From contig NZ_JABGNA010000004.1 of NCBI RefSeq assembly GCF_013149275.1, positions 248,001 to 312,000 on the forward strand: 64,000 bases of DNA. The letters are read 5' to 3'. Shown in pieces: positions 44,101-52,362 of the stretch. A model generated the notes under the pieces. It saw only the letters and a list, made by a program, of their open reading frames with translations. It was not told the origin of the DNA and did not search any database. Position 1 is the first letter of the stretch. Each line of letters begins with the position of its first letter. Position numbers and translations under genes: made by a program. The DNA is from Mucilaginibacter sp. SG564 (lineage in GTDB: Bacteria; Bacteroidota; Bacteroidia; Sphingobacteriales; Sphingobacteriaceae).

Positions 44101-45588
44101 ATGCAAGAAAGCCCAGCCGTAAAGGCTACTCCAAAATCAAGATTTCCCAAGAGCGTTCCCTATATTATCGGGAACGAAGCTGCGGAGCGTTTCAGCTTCT
44201 ATGGCATGCGTTCCGTATTGACGCTTTTTTTGGTAAACCAATTTTTTAATCCCAACCATATCGACACTTTAAACGACGTGGCCAACGCTAAAGCCAATAA
44301 GCTTCACCACCTGTTTGTGATGGTAGCCTATGCTTTGCCGTTTGTAGGCGGTATGATAGCCGACTGGTTTACCGGCAAATATAAATTGATATTATATGTA
44401 TCGATGATCTACTGTTTGGGGCATTTAATGCTGGCCATGTTTGATGGTGGCCTTGGCGGCTTTGAATTAGGCTTACTTGTGGTAGCCATCGGCGCCGGCG
44501 GTATTAAATCATGCGTGTCTGCTAATGTGGGCGATCAGTTTGATGCTACCAACCAGGATCTGCTTTCGAAAGTTTACGGCTGGTTTTATTTTAGTATCAA
44601 TGCCGGTTCAATGATTTCAACCGTTGCCATCCCATGGACTTATGAGCACTTTGGCCCCAGGTGGGCTTTTGGTATCCCCGGTTTGCTTATGGCGCTGGCT
44701 ACCATCATATTTTTTTCGGGCCGTAAAAAATACGTAAAGGTTCCTCCACAAGGCGTTAATCGCAATAACCTGGTATTTATAACCTGGTATGCCCTAACGC
44801 ATTTAGGTCAGCGCAAACCTGGTCAATCCATGCTTGATGTTGCCAAAGATTCCTATGATCCCGAACGCGTTGAAGGTGTGACGGCAGTATACCGGGTGAT
44901 GTCGGTATTCTTTTTCGCACTGGCATTTTGGGCTGTTTGGGATCAGTGCTTGTCTGAGTGGACCTTATATGCCGATAGAATGGACCGTGTAATTAACCTG
45001 GGTTTTACCTCGTTCACTGTACTGCCTGGTCAGTTATCAACTGTTAATACGGTGTTCCTGCTGTTGTTCATTCCATTTTTCAACTATGTAGTATATCCAT
45101 GGTTCGACAAGATTGGTTTAAAAACAACCCCGCTTCGCAGACTTGGTGTCGGCCTGATTTTAACCGCTTTATCATTCGTGGTAATCGGCATCATACACAC
45201 CAGTCTGGATCATGGCGGTAAACCTACCATCTGGTGGCAAGTGTTTGCGTTTATGATACTTTCGGCAGCCGAAGTCCTCGTATCTATCACCGGTCTGGAA
45301 TATGCTTATACACACTCGCCAAAATCAATGAAAAGTACCATGACCGGTATCTGGTTCCTGGTCGTATCGTTCGGTAATTTGATTACCGCGCTTGTTAATG
45401 GCTTAATAGAAGACGGCGGCTGGTGGGCACGTAACCTTAAAGGCGCAAACTATGAATGGTTCTTTGTTATTTTCATTGGCGTATTTATCCTGGTATTTCT
45501 TTTTGTTGCACCACGGTTAAAAGAGCGCAACTACATTACAGATCCTTATGTAGATAATCAGGTTATTGCTGATAGTACTAACTTATAA
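44101..45588 (+). CDS. POT/PTR2 family peptide MFS transporter
   Basis: A 495-residue inner membrane proton-coupled transporter for di- and tripeptides. The hallmark motif near the N-terminus is EAAERFSFYGMRSVLTLFLV, which contains the ExxERFxYY-like proton-coupling motif. The second signature is the FYFSINAGSM segment near residue 165. About twelve to fourteen transmembrane helices are predicted. The C-terminal end FLFVAPRLKERNYI is typical. It is a single gene, and a stem-loop terminator follows. A peptidase gene is not adjacent, but the M13 and S9 peptidases in the window could supply peptides. Confidence 0.95.
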   Translation: MQESPAVKATPKSRFPKSVPYIIGNEAAERFSFYGMRSVLTLFLVNQFFNPNHIDTLNDVANAKANKLHHLFVMVAYALPFVGGMIADWFTGKYKLILYVSMIYCLGHLMLAMFDGGLGGFELGLLVVAIGAGGIKSCVSANVGDQFDATNQDLLSKVYGWFYFSINAGSMISTVAIPWTYEHFGPRWAFGIPGLLMALATIIFFSGRKKYVKVPPQGVNRNNLVFITWYALTHLGQRKPGQSMLDVAKDSYDPERVEGVTAVYRVMSVFFFALAFWAVWDQCLSEWTLYADRMDRVINLGFTSFTVLPGQLSTVNTVFLLLFIPFFNYVVYPWFDKIGLKTTPLRRLGVGLILTALSFVVIGIIHTSLDHGGKPTIWWQVFAFMILSAAEVLVSITGLEYAYTHSPKSMKSTMTGIWFLVVSFGNLITALVNGLIEDGGWWARNLKGANYEWFFVIFIGVFILVFLFVAPRLKERNYITDPYVDNQVIADSTNL

Positions 45589-45602
45589 TTTTTAACCATA
45601 TG

Positions 45603-45650
45603 ATAAAGCAGTTAGGTAACAATATTATTTAACTGCTTTATTTATTTTAA
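45603..45650 (+). terminator. Terminator after the POT transporter gene
   Basis: Exact 12-bp arms ATAAAGCAGTTA (45603-45614) and TAACTGCTTTAT (45630-45641) enclose a 15-nt loop and are followed by TTATTTT. The stem is AT-rich and the T-run is broken, so efficiency may be moderate. Confidence 0.65.
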
Positions 45651-45668
45651 AACCGGGTTTAAATCAAT

Positions 45669-45676
45669 TATTTTTG
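45669..45676 (+). promoter_or_regulatory. -7 box before the polyprenol-phosphate glycosyltransferase gene
   Basis: TATTTTTG matches TAnnTTTG and lies 26 bp before the GTG start. No clear TTG at -33 was found. Confidence 0.4.
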
Positions 45677-45702
45677 CCTTTTGTTTACCTGATATTTTTT
45701 AA

Positions 45703-46434
45703 GTGCCGGATAGCATTGTTATAATACCCACCTATAATGAAAAGGAAAATATTGAGCGAATGATTCGCAAAGTGTTTTCCCTGCCTCATGATTTTCATTT
45801 ACTTATTATTGATGATGGATCACCAGATGGTACCAACCTCATCGTTAAGGAATTAATGAACTCCTTCCCCGAGCGTCTTTTTATAGAAGAACGAGCGGGT
45901 AAACAAGGCCTTGGCACAGCCTATATACATGGCTTTAAGTGGGCCATTGCACGCCATTACGACTATATTTTTGAAATGGATGCCGATTTTTCGCATAATC
46001 CCGAAGATCTGCTCAAACTTCGTCAGGCCTGTATCGACGGTGCGGATGCTGCTATCGGTTCGCGATACAGTAATGGTGTAAACGTGGTGAACTGGCCTAT
46101 GAGCCGCGTACTGATGAGCTATTTCGCATCGGTATATGTACGATTCATCACAGGTATTGACGTACGCGATTCTACAGCCGGCTTTATGTGTTATAAACGT
46201 AAAGTGCTGGAAACCGTACGCCTTGATAAGATCAAATTTGTAGGTTACGCTTTCCAGATAGAGATGAAATATACCAGTATTAAACACGGATTTAAACTGG
46301 TTGAAGTCCCCATCATCTTCACCGATCGCACCGCAGGCACTTCCAAAATGTCGACCGGTATATTTAAAGAAGCGTTTTTTGGGGTGATCCAAATGAAGAT
46401 CAACAGTATTTTCAGGAAGTACCCGGAAGGATGA
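45703..46434 (+). CDS. Polyprenol monophosphomannose synthase (GT2 family)
   Basis: A 243-residue glycosyltransferase of the dolichol-phosphate-mannose-synthase type. It moves a sugar from a nucleotide donor to a polyprenol phosphate on the cytoplasmic face of the membrane. The start is GTG 45703 and the protein begins MPDSIVIIPTYNEKENIERM. The GT-A motifs are LIIDDGSPDGT (about 35-45), EMDADFSHNPEDL with the DxD-like metal site (near 90), and SRYSNGVNVVNWPMSR. No transmembrane helices follow the catalytic domain, so it is the soluble DPM1-like form. It may serve protein O-mannosylation, known in Bacteroidota, or lipid-linked glycan synthesis. It has no operon partner. Confidence 0.93.
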   Translation: MPDSIVIIPTYNEKENIERMIRKVFSLPHDFHLLIIDDGSPDGTNLIVKELMNSFPERLFIEERAGKQGLGTAYIHGFKWAIARHYDYIFEMDADFSHNPEDLLKLRQACIDGADAAIGSRYSNGVNVVNWPMSRVLMSYFASVYVRFITGIDVRDSTAGFMCYKRKVLETVRLDKIKFVGYAFQIEMKYTSIKHGFKLVEVPIIFTDRTAGTSKMSTGIFKEAFFGVIQMKINSIFRKYPEG

Positions 46435-46444
46435 TATTGATTTT

Positions 46445-46588
46445 GGAATTGGGATGTTCGATTTCGGATTTATTTTGATCTACTATTTTCAATTTTGATC
46501 GCCACATCATTATAAGTCCAACCATATAATGGCACTGTAACAATCCCGATAAAAATTCTTTAAATCCGAAATCGAAAATCCGAATTCC
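46445..46588. repeat. Inverted repeat flanking the glycosyltransferase/ruvB gap
   Basis: Arms at 46445-46472 and 46561-46588 are 28 bp each and pair with two mismatches across an 88-bp centre. The arm contains the repeated TTCGATTTCGGATTT motif. The element fills almost the whole gap before ruvB and the right arm ends 13 bp before a candidate -7 box. It looks like a dispersed intergenic repeat rather than an operator. Confidence 0.75.
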
Positions 46589-46601
46589 GAAATAAAAAAG
46601 C

Positions 46602-46609
46602 TAATTTCG
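46602..46609 (+). promoter_or_regulatory. Candidate -7 box directly before ruvB
   Basis: TAATTTCG differs from TAnnTTTG at one position and ends 6 nt before the ruvB ATG. It overlaps the right flank of an inverted repeat. No TTG was found at the expected -33 distance. It is listed mainly because other genes in this window show the same close spacing. Confidence 0.3.
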
Positions 46610-46615
46610 TTGGCA

Positions 46616-47638
46616 ATGAACGAGCATCTTGACCCCGGAGCAGAAAGATTAACCAATACCGAGCGCGATATTGAGCGGGTATTGCGTCCGCAGCAATTTG
46701 AGGATTTTACCGGTCAGCATAAAATATTAGCCAATTTAAAAGTTTTTGTACAGGCCGCCCGCCAGCGCGGCGAGGCGCTTGACCATGTTTTATTACATGG
46801 CCCTCCGGGTTTAGGCAAAACTACCCTATCACATATCATCGCCAACGAAATGAGCGTGGGCATAAAGATCACCTCGGGCCCCGTACTGGACAAACCCGGC
46901 GATCTTGCCGGATTGCTGACCAACCTGGAAACCGGCGATATCCTGTTTATTGACGAAATACATCGTTTAAGTCCGTTGGTTGAGGAGTATTTATACTCGG
47001 CCATGGAGGATTTTAAAATCGATATTATGCTGGAGAGCGGCCCTAATGCCCGTTCGGTGCAGATATCGCTCAATCCATTTACTCTCGTGGGTGCTACCAC
47101 ACGTTCGGGTTTGCTTACTGCACCACTAAGGGCCAGGTTTGGCATTAATTCGCGTCTGGAATATTATGATGCCAAGCTGCTTACAACTATTGTATTGCGC
47201 TCTGCATCTATCCTCAAAACCCCTATTACAGACGAGGGTGCTTACGAAATTGCCCGCCGCAGCCGTGGCACCCCGCGTATTGCCAATGCTTTGCTACGCC
47301 GCACACGTGATTTTGCCCAGATCAAAGGCACCGGCAATATCGATACCGATATAGCACAATATGCCCTGAACGCCCTGAATGTAGATGAACATGGTTTGGA
47401 TGAGATGGATAACAAGATACTCGTTACCATTATTGATAAGTTTAAAGGAGGCCCGGTAGGTTTAAAAACCATTGCTACGGCCGTTGGCGAAGATGAAGGC
47501 ACTATTGAAGAAGTATACGAACCTTTTTTGATACAGGAAGGCTTTTTGATGCGTACCGCCCGCGGGCGCGAAGCTACAGAAAGTGCCTATAAACATTTAG
47601 GCAAAATAAAACTGGGCGGCAACCCGTCATTATTTTAG
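46616..47638 (+). CDS. ruvB: Holliday junction branch migration helicase RuvB
   Basis: A 340-residue hexameric AAA+ ATPase that drives Holliday-junction branch migration with RuvA. Walker A is GPPGLGKTT (62-70). Walker B is [10 protein letters not shown], and the sensor-1 segment is [10 protein letters not shown]. Family markers [12 protein letters not shown] at the N-terminus and the C-terminal winged helix ([36 protein letters not shown]) are intact. The frame opens with TTG at 46610, but the ATG at 46616 ([12 protein letters not shown]) is the standard start. ruvA and ruvC are not nearby, which is common in Bacteroidota. It is not clearly in an operon with its neighbours. Confidence 0.97.
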   Translation: MNEHLDPGAERLTNTERDIERVLRPQQFEDFTGQHKILANLKVFVQAARQRGEALDHVLLHGPPGLGKTTLSHIIANEMSVGIKITSGPVLDKPGDLAGLLTNLETGDILFIDEIHRLSPLVEEYLYSAMEDFKIDIMLESGPNARSVQISLNPFTLVGATTRSGLLTAPLRARFGINSRLEYYDAKLLTTIVLRSASILKTPITDEGAYEIARRSRGTPRIANALLRRTRDFAQIKGTGNIDTDIAQYALNALNVDEHGLDEMDNKILVTIIDKFKGGPVGLKTIATAVGEDEGTIEEVYEPFLIQEGFLMRTARGREATESAYKHLGKIKLGGNPSLF

Positions 47639-47665
47639 TAAACCACCAAATTACCATATTAAACC

Positions 47666-48844
47666 ATGAGAACACAACCCAAACAAAGCTTTAGTTTTCA
47701 TTGCAAAATGCTTTTAGCAATTATTGTTATTTGCACACTTTACTCCTTTAATACCCAAGCCCAGACTACCCAAGCCGACTCTCTGGCTAAAATCAAAGCA
47801 GCAGATAGCCTTGCCACGCGGCGAATAGCTACCGGCACCAAAGTGGGTATTGCCGGATTGAATCATGACCATATACACCTGATATTAAATGAGTACCGCC
47901 ATGGCAATGTGAACATTGTGGGCATAGCCGAACCTGATAAAAAGCTTTGGCAAAAATTTGGTAAAATATATAACCTGCCAGATTCATTATTTTTTGAGGA
48001 CCTGAAAACCATGTGCCAGAAACGTAAACCAACCATTGTGCTGGGTTACAACGCCGTTGGCAAACATATTGACGTTGTGGAAACCTGCGCACCACTGGGT
48101 ATCTCCGTAATGGTCGAAAAACCCTTGGCAGCTACCTTGGATCAAGCCAAACGCATGGAATTTTTGGCACTTAAATATTATATCAACCTGCTCACCAATT
48201 ATGAAACCACCTGGTACCCGTCGGTACAAAGTGCTTATAACACGGTAAAAACCGATAGCATAGGCGTTATCCGTAAAATGGTTTTCCATGATGGTCACCA
48301 GGGCCCTCGGGAGATTGGTTGTAGTGAGGATTTTTTAAGCTGGCTAACCGATCCTGAGCTTAACGGAGCAGGCGCACTAAACGATTTTGGGTGCTACGGC
48401 GCCGACATGATGACCTGGTTCATGCAGGGTCAGCGCCCCATCGCGGTTACGGCCATAGCCCGCCATTACAAGCCATCGGTATATCCAAAAGTTGAGGATG
48501 ATGCCACTATTATAGTAGAATATGCCAATGCAACCGGCATGATCGAAGCATCATGGAACTGGCCATTCAGCATTAAGGATATGGAAATATTCGGGGCTAA
48601 AGGTTACATCCATACCTTTGATCCGGATAAGGTTCAGGTACGTATTAACAACGATGTAAAAGAATTTAAAGCGCCGCCGCTTGCCTTAATGGAGAGTGCA
48701 CCTGTACCCTACTTTACCGCAGCGCTTAAAAACCCTATCAAGGTACGCAATGACCGCTCATCATTAAAATATAACATGATCGTGATGCAGATATTGGATG
48801 CCGCCAAAAGATCCATTAAAGAAGGTAAAAGGATAGTTTTGTAA
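47666..48844 (+). CDS. Exported Gfo/Idh/MocA-family oxidoreductase-like protein
   Basis: A 392-residue protein with an N-terminal signal segment (about 15-32, MLLAIIVICTLYSFNTQAQ). The Gfo/Idh/MocA fold follows: a Rossmann-like domain starting VGIAGLNHDHIHLILNEYRHG, the EKPLAATLDQAKR motif that holds the catalytic lysine, and a C-terminal sheet domain (about 190-390). Family members are usually cytoplasmic NAD(P)-dependent sugar dehydrogenases; export implies a tightly held cofactor, as in glucose-fructose oxidoreductase and GH109 enzymes. The glycine motif is GLNHDH rather than the classical GxGxxG, so cofactor binding needs caution. No twin-arginine motif was seen. It is a single gene upstream of the deacetylases. 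Confidence 0.85.
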   Translation: MRTQPKQSFSFHCKMLLAIIVICTLYSFNTQAQTTQADSLAKIKAADSLATRRIATGTKVGIAGLNHDHIHLILNEYRHGNVNIVGIAEPDKKLWQKFGKIYNLPDSLFFEDLKTMCQKRKPTIVLGYNAVGKHIDVVETCAPLGISVMVEKPLAATLDQAKRMEFLALKYYINLLTNYETTWYPSVQSAYNTVKTDSIGVIRKMVFHDGHQGPREIGCSEDFLSWLTDPELNGAGALNDFGCYGADMMTWFMQGQRPIAVTAIARHYKPSVYPKVEDDATIIVEYANATGMIEASWNWPFSIKDMEIFGAKGYIHTFDPDKVQVRINNDVKEFKAPPLALMESAPVPYFTAALKNPIKVRNDRSSLKYNMIVMQILDAAKRSIKEGKRIVL

Positions 48845-48938
48845 TAGCTGGTTAAATAATTTATTTATAAAATTGCAAACCTGCACATTTATAATATTAA
48901 TTTCGCCGTTAGTTATAATCTAAAATCATTACTGTCAT

Positions 48939-49829
48939 ATGTTAAAAAAAGCTTTTGTGTGGTTAACCGTTTGTGCATTAGGCGCAATGTCATGCCAGTC
49001 TAAACCTACCGATAAAACAGCTGCGGCTGCTGATAAAAACGTAAGTAATCCTACCGCTCCAATCGGCGGTAAAATTGATAACGCCGCAATTATGGCCCGC
49101 AAACAGGTGCCTGTTGTTTGCTATCACCAGATACGCGACTGGAAAGCGACTGATTCAAAAAATGCCAAGGATTATATTGTACAAATAGCTGCTTTTAAAG
49201 AACACATCAAAATGCTGGCCGACAGTGGGTACCATACTATCCTGCCCGATCAGTTGTACGCCTACCTGACAACCGGTGCCCCCTTGCCTAAAAAACCTAT
49301 TATGTTGACGTTTGATGATACCGATCTGGACCAGTTCACTATCGCCAACCCAACACTAAAAAAATACGGGTTTAAGGCAGTTTATTTTGTGATGACGGTA
49401 TCTATCGGTCGCCCGCATTATATGACTGCCGATATGGTTAAAAAGCTTTCTGATGAAGGTAATGTGATCGGTTCACATACCTGGGATCATCACCGGGTTG
49501 ATAAATACTCTCATAACTCAACCCTGAAGATCATCGGTAAAAATGGTAAAGTAACTACCCGTCCGGTTGACGATTGGGTTACCCAGATAGACAAGCCTAC
49601 CAAAAAGCTGGAAGAAATTACCGGTAAAAAAATAGATTATTTCGCCTATCCTTTCGGTATCTGGAAAAAACCGGTTTTACCAGAGATCCAGAAAAAAGGC
49701 TTCAAAATAGCATTCCAATTGGCCGATAAACGCGATCCGGATTATCCGTTGATGACCGTTAGACGTATATTAGACAGCGGCTACTGGACCACTAAAACTT
49801 TCAGCAATAGCGTAAGAAATAGCTTTTAG
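48939..49829 (+). CDS. Polysaccharide deacetylase lipoprotein, copy 1
   Basis: A 296-residue lipoprotein (lipobox GAMSC) with a NodB-type deacetylase domain from about residue 60. The motifs are VPVVCYHQIRDW, MLTFDDTDLDQF (metal-binding aspartates), GSHTWDHH (two histidines) and DYFAYPFGIWKKP. The enzyme should remove acetyl groups from N-acetylated or O-acetylated sugars at the cell surface. It has a 20-residue insertion (DKYSHNSTLKIIGKNGKV) between the second and third motifs that the neighbouring copy lacks. The tandem copy follows 29 bp later and the two are probably cotranscribed. Confidence 0.93.
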   Translation: MLKKAFVWLTVCALGAMSCQSKPTDKTAAAADKNVSNPTAPIGGKIDNAAIMARKQVPVVCYHQIRDWKATDSKNAKDYIVQIAAFKEHIKMLADSGYHTILPDQLYAYLTTGAPLPKKPIMLTFDDTDLDQFTIANPTLKKYGFKAVYFVMTVSIGRPHYMTADMVKKLSDEGNVIGSHTWDHHRVDKYSHNSTLKIIGKNGKVTTRPVDDWVTQIDKPTKKLEEITGKKIDYFAYPFGIWKKPVLPEIQKKGFKIAFQLADKRDPDYPLMTVRRILDSGYWTTKTFSNSVRNSF

Positions 49830-49858
49830 TCGCCCTGCCCTAAACCAACCTTATCAAC

Positions 49859-50689
49859 ATGTTATTAAAACCCCTGTTTCTGCTACTTGCTTCGGGCATT
49901 ATAGCATGTCAGTCAAACTCAACTCATAAAGCTGCTGTAGTTCTACAGCCGGCTGCAAAACCAGCAGTATCAACAGGCACACCACCTGTTGATACTGCTG
50001 CTATTATGAAACGCAAGCAGATCCCCGTTTTATGCTATCACCAGATAAGGGATTGGCGCTCTACAGATTCTAAAAGCGCAAAAGATGATATTGTACAAAT
50101 AGCGGCATTTAAAGAGCATATCAAGATGCTGGCCGACCAGGGATATCACAGTATCCTGCCCGATCAGTTATATGATTATCTCACCACAGGTGCGCCGCTG
50201 CCATCTAAACCCATTATGTTCACTTTTGACGATACAGACCTTGATCAGTTCACTATAGCTGCACCTGAGCTGAAGAAATACGGTTTCAAGGCTGTATATT
50301 TTATCATGACGGTATCTATCGGCCGGCCGCATTATATGACCAAGGCCCAGATCAAACAATTATCTGATGAAGGCAATATTATAGGAAGCCACACCTGGGA
50401 TCATCATCCGTTTACCAAACTTAGCGGTAAAGACTGGGAGATTCAGTTGGATAAGCCTACAAAAAAACTAGAGGAAATAACAGGCAAACCGGTTAAGTAT
50501 TTTGCCTACCCTTTTGGATTATGGGATAAAAAAGGGCTGCCAGAACTGCATAAAAGAGGGTTTAAGGCTGCTTTTCAACTCTCCACGAAACGTTATCCCG
50601 GCGATCCTCTAATGACCATCAGGAGGATCATTGATAGCGGGCATTGGAATGCTAAAAATCTGATGGGTAATATAAATCGTGATTTTTAA
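49859..50689 (+). CDS. Polysaccharide deacetylase lipoprotein, copy 2
   Basis: A 276-residue paralogue of the upstream protein, with the same layout: lipobox GIIAC, VLCYHQIRDW, MFTFDDTDLDQF, GSHTWDHH and KYFAYPFGLW. It lacks the 20-residue insertion and has shorter loops. The close spacing (29 bp) and strong similarity show tandem duplication. Differences in the region before KLEEITGK suggest that the pair act on different substrates or strengths. No strong terminator follows; the next gene faces the other way. Confidence 0.93.
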   Translation: MLLKPLFLLLASGIIACQSNSTHKAAVVLQPAAKPAVSTGTPPVDTAAIMKRKQIPVLCYHQIRDWRSTDSKSAKDDIVQIAAFKEHIKMLADQGYHSILPDQLYDYLTTGAPLPSKPIMFTFDDTDLDQFTIAAPELKKYGFKAVYFIMTVSIGRPHYMTKAQIKQLSDEGNIIGSHTWDHHPFTKLSGKDWEIQLDKPTKKLEEITGKPVKYFAYPFGLWDKKGLPELHKRGFKAAFQLSTKRYPGDPLMTIRRIIDSGHWNAKNLMGNINRDF

Positions 50690-50758
50690 TAGACAGTTTT
50701 TCAACTGATCTCCTTAAAAAAAAGTATTGATTTAAGGCTAAAGACTTTTATATTGACG

Positions 50759-51124
50759 CTATTTCCCCGTAACCCATTTCACCGCCTCATCCAGCTGTTC
50801 TAAGGAGTAGCCTTTATATTGACCCGGAATAATGTATTTAAACAGGTGGCTGAATTCTTTCACTCCTTTTTGATCGGTTACTATGGCCAATCTGTTCCAC
50901 CGCATAAAAAATTTAAGGCCTATCTGCACATTGCCACACCAGGCCCCAGCCGTAAAATTCTGAATATTGGTTTCCAGAACTAATAAAAAATTGATCTTCC
51001 CAGTTTTTTTCACCTGCTCCTGAAGCAGTGGTAAAAGGGCCTTCTGATAATCGTTAATAGTTACGTCGCCAACTGCATGCATGCCTAACACATGTGAAGG
51101 CAGATAATTCATGTGTTCAAGCAT
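50759..51124 (-). CDS. STAS/SEC14-like domain protein (SpoIIAA-like, PF11964)
   Basis: A 121-residue soluble protein. The pattern VLGMHAVGDVTINDYQKALLPLLQEQVKKTGKINFLLVLE, followed by WNRLAIVTDQKGVKEF and a C-terminal helix LEQLDEAVKWV, is that of the SpoIIAA-like family, with a STAS/SEC14-type fold. Function is unknown; family members may act as lipid-binding or anti-anti-sigma-like modules. It is a single gene between the deacetylases and queG, pointing left. Confidence 0.82.
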   Translation of the reverse strand: MLEHMNYLPSHVLGMHAVGDVTINDYQKALLPLLQEQVKKTGKINFLLVLETNIQNFTAGAWCGNVQIGLKFFMRWNRLAIVTDQKGVKEFSHLFKYIIPGQYKGYSLEQLDEAVKWVTGK

Positions 51125-51272
51125 CTATTTGTAATATTTTATAACGATTAGTTACAAATACCACACCAATAATTAAAAAAACTACACTTTTTATTAAAAA
51201 TGCGATAAGCATCTGTCTCTGATGCTGAATAGATGGGTAAATCCTTGCTGATTTATGAATTTTATTTTATAG

Positions 51273-51280
51273 TATCTTTG
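51273..51280 (+). promoter_or_regulatory. -7 box of the queG promoter
   Basis: TATCTTTG matches TAnnTTTG exactly and ends 6 nt before the chosen queG start. A TTG at 51245-51247 is 25 bp upstream, slightly longer than usual. It lies inside the longer frame that opens at 51233, which argues against that frame's start. Confidence 0.5.
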
Positions 51281-51286
51281 CATCAA

Positions 51287-52219
51287 ATGACACAAAACAG
51301 GACAACATATAGTCAACTGATTAAAAGCGAAGCACAAAAGCTTGGCTTTCTGTTTTGTGGTATTTCCAAAGCTGAATTTCTTGAAGAGGAAGCTCCCCGC
51401 TTAGAAACCTGGTTAAAAAAGAACATGCATGGCGAAATGCAATACATGGAAAACCATTTTGATAAGCGGCTCGACCCGCGTTTGCTGGTCGACGGAGCCA
51501 AATCGGTGATATCATTAGGAGTTAATTATTATACCGATAATAAACAACAAGATCCCAACGCTCCCAAAATATCCAAATACGCTTATGGTTTGGATTACCA
51601 TACCATCATCAAAGACAAATTACGCCAGCTTTTACAGATCATCAACGAAAAGATAGGCGAAGTTGGCGGGCGTGTATTTGTTGATTCGGCCCCGGTTTTA
51701 GACCGGGCATGGGCCAAAAAGGCAGGCATGGGCTGGATAGGCAAAAATTCCAACTTGTTGAATAAGAAAGTTGGCTCGTTCTTTTTCCTGGCAGAGCTGA
51801 TCATCGACCTGGAACTGGAATATGATATAGCCCCGACGATGGATCATTGCGGTACCTGTACCAATTGTATCGATGCCTGCCCTACTGATGCCATTGTTGG
51901 CCCATATGTGGTTGATGGCAGCCGCTGCATCTCATACCTCACTATTGAGCTAAAGAATGAGATACCGGCCGAATTTAAAGGCAAAATGGATAACTGGATG
52001 TTTGGTTGTGATATTTGCCAGGATGTATGCCCCTGGAACAGGTTCTCGATATTGAACAATGAGCCAGCCTTTACCCCTCACCCCGAACTATTGCACCTTA
52101 AAGCCGATGACTGGCAGGAAATAACCCAGGACGTTTTTCAAAAAGTGTTTAAAAACTCTGCTGTAAAGCGTACCAAGTTCACCGGACTCAAACGAAATAT
52201 TGATTTTTTGAGTAAATAG
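51287..52219 (+). CDS. queG: Epoxyqueuosine reductase
   Basis: A 310-residue iron-sulfur/cobalamin enzyme for the last step of queuosine synthesis in tRNA: reduction of epoxyqueuosine to queuosine. It contains two 4Fe-4S motifs, [12 protein letters not shown] and [11 protein letters not shown]. The N-terminal cobalamin-binding region is [16 protein letters not shown] and [15 protein letters not shown]. The ATG at 51287 ([16 protein letters not shown]) is preferred because the promoter box lies directly upstream; the longer frame from 51233 covers it. The length fits the usual QueG (about 310-380). Other queuosine genes are not in the window. Confidence 0.95.
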   Translation: MTQNRTTYSQLIKSEAQKLGFLFCGISKAEFLEEEAPRLETWLKKNMHGEMQYMENHFDKRLDPRLLVDGAKSVISLGVNYYTDNKQQDPNAPKISKYAYGLDYHTIIKDKLRQLLQIINEKIGEVGGRVFVDSAPVLDRAWAKKAGMGWIGKNSNLLNKKVGSFFFLAELIIDLELEYDIAPTMDHCGTCTNCIDACPTDAIVGPYVVDGSRCISYLTIELKNEIPAEFKGKMDNWMFGCDICQDVCPWNRFSILNNEPAFTPHPELLHLKADDWQEITQDVFQKVFKNSAVKRTKFTGLKRNIDFLSK

Positions 52220-52225
52220 TAATTT

Positions 52226-52359
52226 GTCTGAATCAGGATTCACAGAATTATAAAACATATTGAATGTGACAAAAAAAGTCTCCTATAAATTAAATTTGTA
52301 GGAGACTTCTGTATTTCTAATTCTGAAAATCCTCTAATTCTGTGAATTCTGATTCAGAC
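52226..52359. repeat. Inverted repeat GTCTGAATCAGGATTCACAG, convergent gap
   Basis: Arms at 52226-52250 and 52335-52359 are 25 bp each and pair with one mismatch. The unit GTCTGAATCAGGATTCACAG begins right after the queG stop. A second element of the same type, starting GTCTGAACCATAATTATCAG, lies at 63181-63270. The left arm closely borders queG and the right arm touches the start of the exonuclease stop region. Confidence 0.78.
52276..52312. terminator. Bidirectional terminator between queG and the exonuclease gene
   Basis: AGTCTCCTA (52277-52285) pairs exactly with TAGGAGACT (52299-52307); the stem continues as TAAAT/ATTTG with one wobble. An A-run precedes and short T-runs follow. It lies inside the larger inverted repeat, so both convergent genes can end here. 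Confidence 0.75.
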
Positions 52360-52362
52360 AGC

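Noticed and set aside
51233..51286. Longer N-terminus for QueG
   Set aside because: A consensus -7 box lies within the extension and the family starts at the later ATG.
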